From Hansfordia pulvinata (taxonomy: Eukaryota; Ascomycota; Sordariomycetes; Xylariales), in contig BJKQ01000009.1 of assembly GCA_006538405.1 (NCBI GenBank), forward strand, positions 1,374,001 through 1,438,000: a DNA stretch of 64,000 nt. The letters are read 5' to 3'. This document shows, in pieces, positions 1-12,712 of this stretch (its first letter is position 1; every line of letters starts with the position of its first letter). Below the pieces are notes generated by a model. The model was not told the DNA's origin. It did no database searches and saw only the letters and a program-made list of their open reading frames with translations. A program made the translations under genes and the position numbers.

Positions 1-2001
1 CGGAAAGTGAACTGATAAGGGTCGTCAGTGTTCATCTCGTAGGCAAGTAGTCTTCCATCCGAGCCTAGCCCGTAGAGCCGGGCATCTGCAGTCATGGCTA
101 TCGTCGAAAAGCTTTCCGTTGGGGAACCCAGCAAGTCCAAGGGCTTGACGCCGCGCCAGCCCTCTTTCTGTGCGTGGTACTCGGGATCCCAGTGATTGCC
201 CTTGACCGATTGATCGCTGTTCAAGACGACTACCATGACGTGTGTCCGATCGCGATACGACACAGCAGCGATGCTTTGGTAATTGGAGACACTGTCCTCT
301 GGCATCGACATGGATTGGCCTGGATTCAACAGTCAGCCGCGTTCGTGTGGCATGCTTCGGACGATGGAGTGACCTACTGGCATCGGTCCATTCCCAATTA
401 TGAGCATAATCTTCCCAGGCCCCGGCAATGACACCTCCGTCCTTGTAAAAGGCCCAGGCATAGTCGGACGCATTGGTCTCTTCCGGCGGTATGGCTTGGA
501 CCGAGATGATGGCCAACCCAAAGTCAGGGTCAATCCGCTCCACCGCCAGGCTCGGGTCCCAGTTGTTCGTCATGTTTGCGATCATGACGTTCACATTGTA
601 GCCGTCGACCTGGGAGGTCTCGTACGTGACGAACAGCTCTCCCTGGCCACACTCGGTCTCGTTCCGGCACCGCCGCCACGTGGCCGCGAGTTGGGAATTC
701 GCACCGGCCTCAAGGCTATGGTTCATATAGGGGCCGACCAGCCCCTGGTGCCAGTCGGTCAGACTCTCATCGTAGGTCGCGAGCTCGACAACGCTGTTTC
801 CGGGGGTCGTGTAGTAGACTCGAAGCTGATTCGCAAACTCGTCCGAGTAGTCTCCGGGGTCAAAGCGGGCGACGGCTGCCAGCGGCGAGCCGACCTTGAC
901 GGGCAAGCTCCCCCTGGCCAGCCGGTCGGTGATGTTGATCTCCTTGTAGCCGTCCGCCCCGCTTTCTCTGTAGGCGACGAGCGAGCTGTCGGACGCCTGC
1001 GTGAAGACGATGTGGTTCGAGACGTTGCCTGCCGTCGTCCAGTTGACCGCCGCGAGGTTCTGGTTGGGCATCGCGGGGCCGCCGGCGCCGCCCCTCCGCG
1101 CCAGTAACCCGCCGACCAGGCCCGCCACCAAGCCGCACACGACCAGGACTATCCCCGCGACGGCGATCCAGAGCCAGGGGGCGGGGAGGAGGCCCCAGAT
1201 CCTCTTCCCGTGCCGCCGCTCGACCGAGCCCTCGCCCTCGGAAGGGGCGACTGCCGCCGCCTTCTTCTTCTCGTCCTGCTCGGCCTCCTCCCCGTCCCCG
1301 CCCCCCTTGGCGGAGGGCGTGTACTGGGGGATCTCGACGACGGGCTTCACGACGGGCTCGGGCGGGTCGTGCTCGTCGACGGGGAGGGCCTCCTTGCAGG
1401 CGCCGCTCCAGGGGTACGCGGAGTAGTCGATCGACTCCTTGAAGCGGCCGTGCCAGATGTCGCGGTCGCCGCCCACGACCCGCGGGGCCTCGCTGTCGTC
1501 GTCGTCCTCCATCATCAGCCCTTCCTCGTCCCGCGACTCGTGGCGCGTGGTGGTGGTGGCGGCGGTGACGGCACCGGCCGAAGCGGATCGGAAGTTGGAC
1601 CACGTCAGATACTCGCTCCGCGTAGCGGTCGGCGGGGGTCTGGGCTGCTGCCGGTCGGCGGCGACGGCGGGGCCGCCGTCGGTGTCGTCTTGTTGGCCCC
1701 GGCCGCCCTCTTCGTCGGCGGCCGGGCTGACGAGGGTGGCCTGCAGCGAGTTGGTCCTCCTCTTCTCTAGGGGGCTGACGGCGGAGCTGGTGCGCCTCCT
1801 GCCCTTCGGGTTGGCGGCGGCGGGCGGCGGCGAGATCTCCGTCGGGCCGAGAGCGCTGAATTGCAGCGAGCCGGCCCTCCTCTTGTCAGACATGGCGAGT
1901 GCAGCAGCGGCGGAGGCTTGCTGGTGGCTGCTCCTCCTGCTGTTGCTGTTGCTGAAGCTGCTGGTGCTGTCGTTATTGCTGTTGATCTGTTGACCAGGCA
2001 T
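1..2001 (-). CDS. Fucose-specific-lectin-like single-pass membrane protein, 3' end outside the window
   Basis: The start is the ATG at 2001. A disordered Ser/Ala/Pro-rich and acidic N-terminus (residues 1-265) is followed by one hydrophobic segment (about 276-300) and then an extracellular region with N-glycosylation sequons. That region looks like the fungal fucose-lectin beta-propeller family, with repeated blades of the kind SLVAYRE, LRVYYTT and GRLLAYEM. The reading frame is lost near 380, but an intron at 320-377 (58 bp; donor GTAGGT, branch GCTGAC, acceptor CAG) restores it. The downstream exon then reads on through SNYQSIAAVSYRD and KEGWRGVKPL to the window edge. The model is complement(join(<1..319,378..2001)). 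Type II topology is inferred. A carbohydrate ligand is plausible from the fold family but not shown. The stop codon lies beyond position 1. Confidence 0.75.
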
Positions 2002-5000
2002 TGTCGCGGCGACTAGATGATGCCGGCGGAGGGACGAAGGGCAGATAGCGACGGGCTTCTCTCATGTCCCCGGGGCCTGTGTTGTTCGCTTCTGAGACGC
2101 GGGCTGCTCGACGTGGTGTTCGGGGGCTTGGGTGCTGATTTGGGGCCACATGTCACCTTGTGAAGAGCGAGGTGAGCAGAAAGGAGGATGGTGGTCTGAG
2201 AAGGGAAAGATTGGAGGAGGAGAGAACAACAAGACAAGCGGCGTTGCTGATGGGCGCTGATATCATGGTTACCTTCCGCTCCCTGCCCCTCCCAAAAAAA
2301 ATCACCCGGCGCATGATGCGGCTCGTTTCTTGATTACCCCCCCTCCCTTTCCCATGACCGTCACACCGCAGACCAGACGGCGCATTGAGGCGCTTGCATT
2401 GCCCGACGAGAGAAGAGGATGGGCTGCTTTGGCAGAGGCCGGCCTGGCCCGCCCTTGACCCTTCTGCGTCTCGGCGAGGCGAGGCGAGGCGAGGCAAGGG
2501 CCCTTTTAGTTTGGCAGCGGCCTTCCTTCGATCTCATTCGCCTGCCTCTTCGCTTTGGTCGCTTCGTTGGGTGCTGGCGAGGCCTCAGTCATTCAATCAG
2601 CGGCCTCATCAGTCATTCCAGTCACTCGTCTCTCTCTTTTCATCTGGCCCCGTCCCCCAAAAAACGCGCCGGCCGGCCCTGCGGCGGGGAGGAGGGAGGT
2701 GCAGCACTGCCAGACTGAGGGGGGTCGGCTGACGGGGATCGGCGCTATCAGACGCCTGTGATAGGCGACCGCGCTGCGCCCGCGCCCCCAGGCCCCGGGA
2801 CAGCTTCAGCTCCAGCTCGAGGCGGCCAAGCGGCCCTGCCTGGAGGGTGGGCAGGTATGTCAGGGGGTCCTTATTGGTGGCCCCAGGGGCGCCGACGCAG
2901 GGTGTCAAGGTCGCTCCGGGACGAGCAGAGTGGCTCGGGGGCTTTGAGGCTTCAGGTATGTCCTGCTCTCCTAGGCTCGACCTTGCTGCACTGGGGACGC
3001 ACTGAGGGAGGACGCTGAGAGATGGGCAGCAAGAATGACTACCTACTGACTCCCCCGTTCAGAACTTCAAGTCGGGTCGGCAGCCATCGATGGAACCCCC
3101 CCCCCCCCCCAAGTGCGACTCAGGGTCGGTCCGCCGCCAACCACGTCGTCGTCGGGGTTGGCGGTTGGGGGAGGGGGTTTGTAGGGTGGCACAAGAATGT
3201 GCCATGATGTGATTCGCGAGGGGCGCCCACGTATCCGGCCTCGCGGTGCACGCGTGGTCTGGGTGGTGGGATATGGGCCTCGGCGTGTGCGCCACAAAGC
3301 AGGCAGACAAACCTTGGCCCTCTTCCTCCTCTGCCCGTCTCTGTCTATCTATCTGCCCCTTCCCGTCTGTCTACGAGTATCTCTGACCAAAGCCACGTTC
3401 TATGATGACGATGATGATGGGAGGAGGCGGGGTGTGGGGTAACTTTGGGAGGGAGGGAGAGACGGAAGAGTCGGGCTGCAGTGCAGTCCGCCCCTCCTTT
3501 CCCCGGCCGCGCCGCCTCGACGCACAGCTCGTGCGAGTGCTCGTATCTATACGGCCGGGCGGGGCCGTCCGTTCTGCCGCCCGGTGCGTGCGGGTGCGAG
3601 AGGGGCCAACGCAACAACCTACTCGTTCATACAAGGATGTGCCACCCCTCTAGGCGGCCTGGGCCTCCGGCGGGGGACAGACGAGCGAGCGAGCGAGCGG
3701 GCGGCGAGCAATGAAAATTCACCTACATACCTCCTTATCTCAGTAGGTAGGCAACGGGACGGGCGGTGCGAGAGCCTGCAGCCTGGCGTGCCCTGGGCCG
3801 GTGTGAGGGCCGTCGTCCGTCCGTCAGTCCGTCCGTCCGTGGGTTCGTCCGCCAGCTGTCTCCACCATGGACCGCCTCCGTCTCGTTGCCCTCCCCTTTT
3901 CATGCCCGCCGCTCGACTGATCTGGCCAGGCTGGGAGGGCAGCTTCCCTTTCCCGGAGTTGTAGGGGTGCAACCCCTCCCGCAGCGTAAGCCGCGTCGGT
4001 GCCGATCTCTTGGCCGGAGAACGGGTTGGGTGGGTGGATGGGTGCGGAGGGGCCCACGAGCAATCGTACCCGCCTGCACGCGCAGCAGAGGGGCACACGA
4101 GAGGTTCGAGGGCCGGGCGGCCTGGATGACCATCAGGTCAACAGGTGGGAATAGTAGCCCAGCCCGGCCCAGTCCGCCGGGACGCGCAACTCCACACCCG
4201 ACCCGACCGAGGGGCCTCGCTTGCGGGAGACCTGGGATGAGCCCTACACGGCCCCAGGCCGGCTTTGGTTGGTCGCGTGCCCCTTTGTGTTCGAACTGGA
4301 CAGGACCTCGGCGACAATACGCCCTGCCCCGGTGAGGTGGGAGTGGCCCCCGGCTGAAAGCGCAGCTGGCATCTTGGCGGCGCCGACGGCTGGACTGGGG
4401 CAGCAGAGCGGACAGGGATCCCGGGGCAAGACTATTGTAGCGGCATCATCAGCAGCAGCAGCAGTAGTAGCAGCAGCAGCAGAAGCAGTCATAGCTGTGG
4501 TGGCAGAAAGGACCATTCGCTATTCTTGTCCGGACTGGCCAAGGCCACCGTGGCGTTCGTTGACCATGGACTCCATAGCCACATGGACTCCAACTGGCCA
4601 GTCACCAACACATTCGGGGATTTTGTGTCTTGTCTTGCTGCGCAGGGCCCGGCCGGAAGAGCCAAGGGTACGAGTACTCGTTTAGCCCCAGCCCGCATCG
4701 CATCGCATAGTGGGTGAAAATAGAGCATCGTATTGGCAGCAGACAGTGGTGTCGCCTGGCTTACTTGGCCGGCACTCTGGGGCGGACGGAAGAACCAAGA
4801 ACAAACGAATGAGACGAACATGATAACAAAACCACCATCGCTGCGGGCCAATCCGCACACCCGGGCATCGAGTGCGGGGTCCGCCTCAGCGCCATTCCCT
4901 GTCGTCGCTACAATGCGTCGGGCTACACAAGCATCCTCGTCGGGATGCAGCCAGCCCCTTGGAACGGGGGAGAGGGGGGCTGTGCTGCCAACGCTCGCGC

Positions 5001-5958
5001 ATGGGGGCCAGGAAGCACCGGCGGGCGACAGCCGTGCCGAGCGCAGACTGGGACAGAGACAGGAGCAGCTGCTAACAAACGAGCCGGGAGTAATAGGTCG
5101 AGGGTCAATGAATTACAAGGGCGTGTTCAATGGCGCCGCGCAGCCCCCTCCCCCGTGGTGCGGCGGCGTGTGGCGGAGTTGTTGGAACCGCGTACTCACA
5201 GAAGGATGACTCTTTTCATGTTCTGGCATGTGACGCAGCGGGTGGAGGCTGTGCAAGGGGGCAGGTGTCCTGTTCGAACAGGGCTGTCACGTCCCAGCAA
5301 TCGTGGGAAGGGTGGGGGAATCTTCTGCTGGGGAGGGGCTCATGAATCCCCAGAGCCGACACCAATTTGTGTGTCTGAGCAAGAAGGGAACCACTCGGCT
5401 TCTTCATGAAGAGCGAGAGGGTTGCTCAACATTGCGCCTGAAGATGGGTAAAATAGCTGATAGATGAGAGAGGCGAGAAGGCTTCGGGGCAACAATGTCG
5501 TTGTCCATGAAGGGTGCCAGCCTTGCTGGCCAAGCACTGGGTCGACATACTGATCGGAGAGCCTCAGCTGGAAATCCACGCCGAAAAGAGACAACCCGTG
5601 ACAATTCTCGAAGGCCGTCACGACGTAAGCGATCCAAAGGCTATGAGACCATACGCAGACCCCGTGGATGATTGAGGAACAGATCAGTACAGAACTTACA
5701 CACTATCCACACCGAGTTGCGGGTTTGACAACACGCACCACCTCTTCGCGGGTTGGTCTTGAGAGAATACAAGTATATAAATGAATATATATAACAGGAT
5801 AAGCCAGAACTAGAAAGACCTCCTTAGCAGAGTCGCCCCCCTCACGCGATAGTGAGCAAGGCACCCAGAAGCGCACATATGTACAGCACCCAACGGCCTC
5901 CGTCACCGAGGCCGCGTGGGCGCGCGCTCGCAGCAGAGGAAGAGCCGGGCCCCTCGCC
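2002..5958. other. Long spacer between two minus-strand genes, no supported gene
   Basis: About 4 kb without a convincing coding region. The open frames here are overlapping, low-complexity and Arg/Pro-rich on both strands, as expected of GC-rich DNA. It holds the promoter of the lectin-like gene, a GGCGA tandem run (about 2472-2495), GAGC and GTCC runs (about 3680-3840), a CAG/TAG triplet stretch (about 4448-4490), the palindrome ACGAGTACTCGT at 4670-4681 and a related one at 3531-3546. The end near 5760-5810 is AT-richer and may be the 3' flank of the GH30 gene. Confidence 0.6.
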
Positions 5959-7560
5959 TCACGGGAGGACCCAAGTGGTGACGCTGTTGGCCAGGGCGTT
6001 GCCGCTCCACAGCTCGCCGTCGTCGGCAGCCCCGAAGCGCACGTGCACCCAGACGTCGTTGCCGAACGTGTTCTCGATGACGACGGAGCGCGAGCCGTCC
6101 GGGTTGAGCGAGGCGACCGACTGGACGCCCTTGTACCCGTCGTAGCTGTGGCTGCCCTCGCCGGCCAGCACCGTGGCGCCGACGGGCACGAAGCGCGAGA
6201 TCTGCGCCAGCACGTAGTAGTCGAGCTGCAGCTCGTACGTGCCCTTGGCCTTGTCGACGGTGAAGAGGCCGCGGCACGTGTCGCAGCCCCCCGGCAGGTA
6301 GGGGCCGAACGTCGTCGTCTTCGTGCCGTCGTCGCCCGTCGTCTCCTGGCCCGCCCACGTCCCCAGCGTCCACATGCCGCTGGCCTCGACCCAGTTCTGC
6401 AGCGGGCCGATGGTGTTCTGGCTGCTCTGGTACCAGCTGGTCAGGGGGCTGGTCCAGCACTCGGTCATGTGGTTGGCGACGCCCGGGTTGCGATCGTGGA
6501 AGGCCGACACGACGGTCCAGTTGGCCCCGCCCGACTGGTAGCAGTGCCAGGCCGCGGCCTGGACCACCTCCTTGCCCGCCGCGTCCAGCACCGCCTGCGG
6601 GTATTCGGGCTTGTCCGTGTTGTGGTCGTACGCCCAAATCTCGACGTCCCCGACGCCGTCCTGGCCCGCCGCCTTCTTCAGCGCCGGGCCCACGCTGTCG
6701 CGCGTCAGCGACGCCGCCTGCTCCTGCTCCATCAGCATCGTCATGTGCCCGCCCGACTGCGAGTTGAGCGGCTCGTTCTGGATCGTGATGGCGTCCACCT
6801 TAGCCCCGCGCTTCGCGTACGCCTGCAGGTACCGCACAAATAGGTTGGCAAAGGGCTCGGCGTACTTCGGGTCCAGCGAGTTGGTGTCGGCGTCACCCTT
6901 GATCAGGGCCTGTTTCCGGGGAGGCAGGGGTCAGTACTTGTGTGCAGTTATCCTCGACACGACCTGCTCGCCATACTGTCCCAGACTTACATGGTTCTTC
7001 TTCATCCACCCGGGCGCGCTCCACGGGCTGCCGAGGATGGTGACGTCGGGCCGGATCTTGCGCATCTCGGCGAGCACGTCGGCCATGGCGTTGCCGCGGT
7101 CGCTGAGCTCGAACCCCTCGAGCCCCGTGTCCGTCTTGTTGTCGTTGTCGTCGTACGTGAAGGCCGGCGGCGCCGAGAGGTCCGACGCGCCGATCGAGTG
7201 CCGCAGGAACGCGAAGCTGGCGCCCTCGTCGCCGTCCCCCGTCAGCAGGTCGCGCAGCAGCCGGCTCCGCGCGTCGCCCGGCAGCGCGTTGAGCACCGTC
7301 ACCGTCGCGTCCGTCACCGTGCCGCCGAACCCGCGCACCTTTTGCTTGTGCCCCTTGGGCGAGTCGTCCACCGTCAGGTTCCACTCCGATTTGCCTCCCT
7401 TTCCTGCGCCCTTGGTCGGCGGGTCCACGGAGCTGAGCTTGTACTTGAGGTCCGAAGTCGTCACGAATGCCTTGGCCTCGCCGGGCGCGGCGGCGGCGGC
7501 GGCGGCGGCTGAGAAGACCGCCTGCGCGCCCAACAGCGTCAGCGTGCTAGGGAAGAGCAT
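5959..7560 (-). CDS. Secreted glycoside hydrolase family 30 enzyme (endo-beta-1,6-glucanase/galactanase-like)
   Basis: Two exons, complement(join(5959..6909,6991..7560)), with an 81-bp phase-0 intron (GTAAGT...CAG), give 506 residues. The N-terminus (MLFPSTLTLLGAQAVFS followed by an Ala run) is a secretion signal. The GH30 barrel follows: GFGGTVTDATV near residue 100, LRHSIGASDLS, ILGSPWSAPGWMK, then the acid/base Glu in ITIQNEPLN (about residue 236) and the nucleophile Glu in NHMTECWTSP (about residue 340). The insert PGGCDTCRGLF and the C-terminal beta-sandwich (SVVIENTFGNDVWV) fit fungal members. Family members hydrolyse beta-1,6-glucan or galactan, or related glycosides, in the wall or medium; which substrate applies here cannot be read from the sequence. 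Third codon positions are nearly all G or C. Confidence 0.9.
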
Positions 7561-9096
7561 GTTGACAGACTTTGGTTGCTGATTGAAAGTCGTTTGCCTC
7601 CCGTGGGTGTCGTGTCTTGTCCGTCGCTATCACTATCGTCGCGGGCGTAGACGTCACAACAACCACGGGTGGGTTCTGCGTGGGGACAGGGGCTCATTTA
7701 TGATGGCAGCGATGCGGAGCGACCCTGTCGGCCTTTTCCTCGCCGGCAACCGCTCCCGAAGAACAATGGCAATTCCCGATTCGAGTGATCCCAAATGGGC
7801 GAATTCCACGAGCCATGACTCCTGCCAGCGTCCAAGCAAAAGCCGCTTGCGGGTCCCCGCCAGGTTCCGTGTTGCTCGCCCAGCGGAGCTGAGCTGCTGC
7901 TACTCGTGCTCGGCATACTCGTATCCCCACAGGTACCACCAAGTGGTGTCCAACCTTGAAGTGACATGGGGCTCACGGCGAGACGCGACCTGGTGTGCCT
8001 GGCACGCACGCCTGGCTCGTCCTGGGGCGGGCAGATGGCCCTTGAGGAGCTGGCCCTTGAGCCGGGCTCGTACGAGCACTCGTGCTCTGCTGAGCCTCGC
8101 CGGCTTGAGTGCTGGCGACTCGAGAGTGGTGTGGGCACTTTCTGGAGCCCGACGAGAAGTGGCGCGCCAGTAGCTCAAGAAAGCTCATCGCCTGATTCGC
8201 CAGCCGGCTTGGGCGACCCCGCGGTGGCGCGTTAGAGGATCAACGATCGCAATTACTCAGGCTGTAGCGGCGGAGGTTAACCACCGCATTGGGCGGGGAT
8301 ATTCGCACCTACGAGTATACTCGCATGTGTTTGTGCCAGGCCCGCACGCCCGGTGGCACGCCAGGCCGACAACGCCAAGGGGAACAAGCCCGGGCTGGGC
8401 GGGTCGCGCGCAACGTAGCGGTCTTTGTGTACACGTACGAGTACGCAGCCGCGCCCGCCCAGCCCTATGGCATCGTGTGGGCATTCAGATCCCCCCGGGC
8501 CAGGCCGATCTCTGGCCGGGATCTGTCTTTCATGGGTGGCCGTGCTTGTGCCTGCCATGCTATCAGTCAAAATCGGGAGGCGTGGGAGGAGGACAGAGTA
8601 CGAGTGCCTGACAATCCCCACAGCTGTAAATGGGGAATCAATTCCCAATCCGCTTCGTCACGGCTAATTATAGCTCCCACCCCGGCCCATCACCCCTGGT
8701 ACGTTAAGTGTCCGGGCTGAGCCCATCTCGGCAGTGTTGATCGATTCGTCAAATGAGGAAGTCTTGCACAATTCGGGTCGAGTAGGAAAGTTTGGTGCAC
8801 ATTGTTCAGGCCCTCAGTGCTTATTAGGACGCACGCAGGAGACCACATCATCAGGTGAGGTTGGCGTCAGAGCTATTCAAGCCCGGTCGCATTATTATGG
8901 CCGAGAGAGGTGCGTGGGGGCTGCACATGACGCGAAGCATTTGGAATTCATGATAGGGCGCCTGGTCTTGACGAGAGCCACCGAAGACTCGAATCCGCTT
9001 GATACTGGCTATAAGCCGCCCCGCGTATACCAGGATGCGAGCCGCGTTGTGTCCCGGTAGAGGCGGCCCAATGAGCTCTGACCTGATCAAGGTACG
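7561..9096. other. Spacer upstream of the GH30 gene, rich in ACGAGTAC-type palindromes
   Basis: No supported gene. This is the GH30 promoter side and the 3' flank of the TMEM135-like gene. It contains the densest group of a dispersed palindromic motif (listed separately, 7903-8606). Confidence 0.6.
7903..8606. promoter_or_regulatory. Cluster of TACGAGTA/ACTCGTGC palindromic motifs upstream of the GH30 gene
   Basis: Five sites in about 700 bp: TACTCGTGCTCGGCATACTC (from 7903), CTCGTACGAGCACTCGTG (8067-8084), TACGAGTATACTCGC (8310-8324), GTACGAGTACG (8435-8445) and GTACGAGTGC (about 8596). All share a CGAGT/ACTCG core in inverted arrangement. They lie 350-1,050 bp upstream of the GH30 start. 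A role as a binding site is inference from symmetry and clustering only; the motif also occurs in other spacers of the window. Confidence 0.35.
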
Positions 9097-11063
9097 TTAC
9101 GAGTCGGTGGCAGTGGCTTCGGCTTCTTCGTCCCCGTGCTCCTCGTCATCTTCCTCCTCGTCCATGCCCCAATCTCTGAAGTGGGTGCCTCGTAGCCAGC
9201 TGACACCCTTGCGCCATTGGCTCTCGCGGATGGCCCGGGCATCTCTTTCGTAGACAGCCCCCGTCAACGCCAACGCGAGGACGAAAACCCATACGTCGCC
9301 ACCCTTCATGGCGCGCCACCAACGGCGCTTCACCCCCACCTTCCACAGGGAATCAACACTGGTGCGAGCGCTGTAGAGGAATACACCACGGCCGTTCTTG
9401 CGCTCGACAAAGGCCCAAAGCCCCGCCAGAAAACCGCCGAGGAAGAAGCGCTGCGTAGGCAAGAACGTCCGCGGAAGCCAGGTCTGGAAAAAGCAGATGC
9501 TGGCCCAGGCCGTAGAGATCGACCCGGTGACAAAGGTAGAGACGCGGAGAGTCTGGGAAATCAGGCGCTGGAACAGCTGCAGCGGCGAGTTATACAGCAT
9601 CTTGAAACGCGGAAGCATGAAGAGCGAATAGACAATCAGGAAAAAGCGGCCTATGCGCGGAAATGATCGAACCCAGAACGTCAGGTAAGTGCGCAGGCAC
9701 GAGGGGTCAGTTGGATGCAGTGTAGCACAGCTCAGTGAGCTTATCAGCGGGTGGGCTTGGGAAGTCAATGGCGAGACGGCAGAGAGCGCCGCAGGCAGTG
9801 TGGGCTGGCCAGGGAACAGCGTTGGTGATACGTAGGGCCTATTGCTGGTGAGCAGGGGGCATGAGGTGACAATCTGATAGGGACACTTACGGCCAGTGCA
9901 GCTTCGCCATTTCGGCAAGGTTGTCAGCCACTTCCCAAGCATTCGGCCAATGGACGCCTGCAGGCAGATCACTTGGGGCGCTATGCAGATACGTCGACGT
10001 GCTCTTCCAGATGAAGTCAACGAGGTTGACTGGAGAGGCCTCGCGGTCGAATAAGGTCGCGTGCAGTAGCTGCCCGAAGGCCAGAGGCTGCAGCATCCAG
10101 CTGCCCCACCACCACGGCCGCTCCCTCTTGATCAAGCCCTTGCCAGTCTTGGTGGCCCAGCCCCAGATCATACCCTCGTCCTCGCACAGATTCCAGCCGA
10201 ACTCAAGAGCCCGGAACATGGCATAAATGGCGACCGATACGCGCATTTGCTGCGAGGGGTAGATGCCGAGGGCCAAGCCAGCCAGACTGGCGCCGACGGC
10301 TGGTGCATAGGGCGAAGTGAGTGTTTGAGTTGTCCTCGGGTTTCGAGTGCGGAACGGAGCTGCAGTGGGATCTAGAAGATGAAGTCGGAGGCGATGAAGG
10401 AAACGGAAGAGCAGTCGGTACAGCAGGAGAATCGTGGAGAGAGACAGCGACAGACGAAGCGTCGTGGACTTGTAGAACGGTTCTTTGGTTCGAGAACTTT
10501 GCGCAGAGCTGCAGATGAGCTTGTTAGTTGTGCACAGTGATAGCCCGGACAGCAACATACTCTTTATTGCCCTTGATCCTCGCCATCAGGGTCTCGTATG
10601 CTTTCATGCCCACACCAGTAGCCAGAAAGACACGCAGCGCATGCCTGATGGCACGCGCGTTGTAGGTCTCGCCAGCGCCTCCACCCACTCCCCCGCGACC
10701 GCCATCGTGCTTCGGCTTAGCCTTTCCCTTGCCCTTGGCGTCGGAGCTGTCAATCATGGGAATGGAGTCACGCCGGGAAGCAGCAGGACGCGAGCCGCCC
10801 TCCATATACCGCTCGACCGAGTTGACGCTGGGAGCCCTCTTCTTTAAAAGTCGTGACCGCGACAGTATGTATTTGTGAAGGGTCTCATACTCGCGAGCCG
10901 AGATGGTGTAGCGCAGTGCGTTGCGCAGGACGGGGTCGGCGGCGGACCTAGGTTTGGACTTGGAAGCTGAGCCGGGCCGACCCGAGGGCATGGGGTCTGA
11001 TGGGACATCGAGGGGCGCGAGAGCCTGAGGCGGCGGTTGCGATGGCTCAGCCTCGGACGTCAT
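9097..11063 (-). CDS. TMEM135-family integral membrane protein
   Basis: Three exons, complement(join(9097..9838,9891..10508,10561..11063)), with two 52-bp introns (GTATGT...CTGCAG and GTAAGT...AATAG), give 620 residues in one frame. The N-terminus is disordered and Pro/Ser-rich. It is followed by NALRYTISAREYETLHKYI, a basic low-complexity linker, and a long membrane region with WWWGSWMLQPLAFGQLLHA, LHPTDPSCLRTYLTFWV, LPTQRFFLGGFLAGLWAF and FLYSARTSVDSLWKVGVKR. The C-terminus is strongly acidic. These motifs and the exon organisation match the fungal branch of the TMEM135 family, which is related to Tim17-like membrane proteins and is linked in animals to peroxisomes and mitochondrial dynamics. 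The cellular role in this organism is unknown. Confidence 0.75.
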
Positions 11064-12712
11064 TCTTGTAGCTGGGGGGGTATGCTGTGCCCGTATGGTC
11101 GACGTGAATAAAGCAGGCCGGTCACAGACGGCAATTGTCAGAATCTCTATTGCCGTATCTGGCTCTCGACGAGCCTGTGCACTTCTGCGAGGCGCTTCAG
11201 GTGCCAGTGGCCGACAGCCAGGGCGAGAGAGGGTTTTTTATTCAGCCAGGTGCAGTGACGAGGGTGCGCTGGATCATGTCTCTGAGTTTAATGAAGGCGA
11301 CGCAACCGCTGGTTAGATTGGGCGCACGAGAACGGGAGACCCGGTGGTCGACACAAGACTAGAGCTCGGCAGGAGTCTTCTCGGGCGGCGTCGCGTCGTG
11401 ATTATGTGGTCGCCAGCCAAAGCGCGTCGAATGATCCTGGGTCGCAGGCGGCTACTTTTATTCGTACAGGACCGGTCGATGCAAGTCGCGTGGGCGCGTC
11501 GGAGTCGAGCGAGCTGGTGGGGGAGATCTCGAGGGGATCTCGAGAACGGTACAGCAAAGGAGGGCTGGATATTAAGTCGGCCTGGGAGTGGCAGATGCGT
11601 CGGGCGTGGAAGGAGTGGCGATGGTCGGGGGCGGACGGGGATGGGGGATGGAGAGGAGGCGATGAGGTAGGTCGCATGAAGGCGCGAGATGAGATGAGCG
11701 ATGGTTGATGTGGTGCCCTCGGCAATCTGAGCCAGGCGCGGGCGGGCGTGTGGGCATCTTTGATCGTACCGGTACTTTCTTTTCTTGGCTGGCGCGGGTC
11801 GCGGTCTCAGAACGGCGCCTCCAGTTACCTCAGGTATTCGATGGTGCCCCGGACTGATAGCTGTGGAGATGAGTTGAGCTGCAACCTGCTGCGAAGCTTG
11901 GGAGGTCCCAGCTGAGTGCCGGCAGGGGGTTTAATTGATAGCACGGGCCCAGTCAGGCGTACCGATACCTCAGGCCTTTCACGGGCTGGATCATCCACGT
12001 ACCTCATAGGTAACGTAGTGGAGGTCGGAACCTTGGAGGTGCATGCACATGTCAGCCAGACCTCGGCTTCTGGGTGTAGTGTCATTACACCCACCTCTCG
12101 TAGTCAACGGCGTATACTCCGATCCTCAAGCTACGAGTACGTTAGGTATTGTTGCAGTCCGAGGCAGCTCTGGAGAGTGGGCACACTGGTCAAAGGAGCC
12201 CAAGGACAGAAGGACCTCATCCACCCCCTGTGGACGTGTCTGATAAGCCTTGTGGCCTGACTGAGGCTGCTCTACAACAACCGCAAGCGTGTGTCTGGTG
12301 GATGATTAATGACAGTCATCCGCAGTCCTTCGGCGAATATCGCTCGAGGGCACAAATGACCTTGGAAGAAGCCAAGACCCGGCACGAAATGGGGCTACAG
12401 GCCGTCTGTGCCGCCTCTTATCAAGCCCCGCACTATGATTTGGCCTATGCAAGAAGAAAAGCAATAAACGCCCCAAGGTCCTACGAGCTCATGGTACGAC
12501 CGTTGCCTCTTCGCATTGCGAAAAGACAAATGCTTCATGTCCAGCAGATTCTCTGCGAACCTATCTGCGTCGCATGCCTCGTCTCAATGAGGAGGATTGC
12601 CGGCTCTGTCTAGCTGGACAAACTCACGCTCAGCTTCAATATGCTTCTAAGTGATGCCAGCCTTGACCCGTGTCAACAGTGGTGCTTTACTCTTCGTCAG
12701 CACCGGTCGCAC
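11064..12712. other. Spacer without a supported gene
   Basis: Holds the TMEM135-like promoter and the 3' flank of the permease. Palindromes of the ACCTCAGGT and TACGAGTACG type occur at about 11827 and 12132. The longest frame (plus strand 12149-12613) has no recognisable domain and no conserved-looking segment, so it is not called. Confidence 0.55.

Noticed and set aside
3584..3964. Several 90-190 codon frames between 2.0 and 5.9 kb
   Set aside because: Arg/Pro/Ser-rich, overlap in multiple frames on both strands, no splice pattern that joins conserved segments.
6043..6843. Antisense open frames opposite the GH30 gene
   Set aside because: Same artefact; the GH30 catalytic motifs are on the minus strand.
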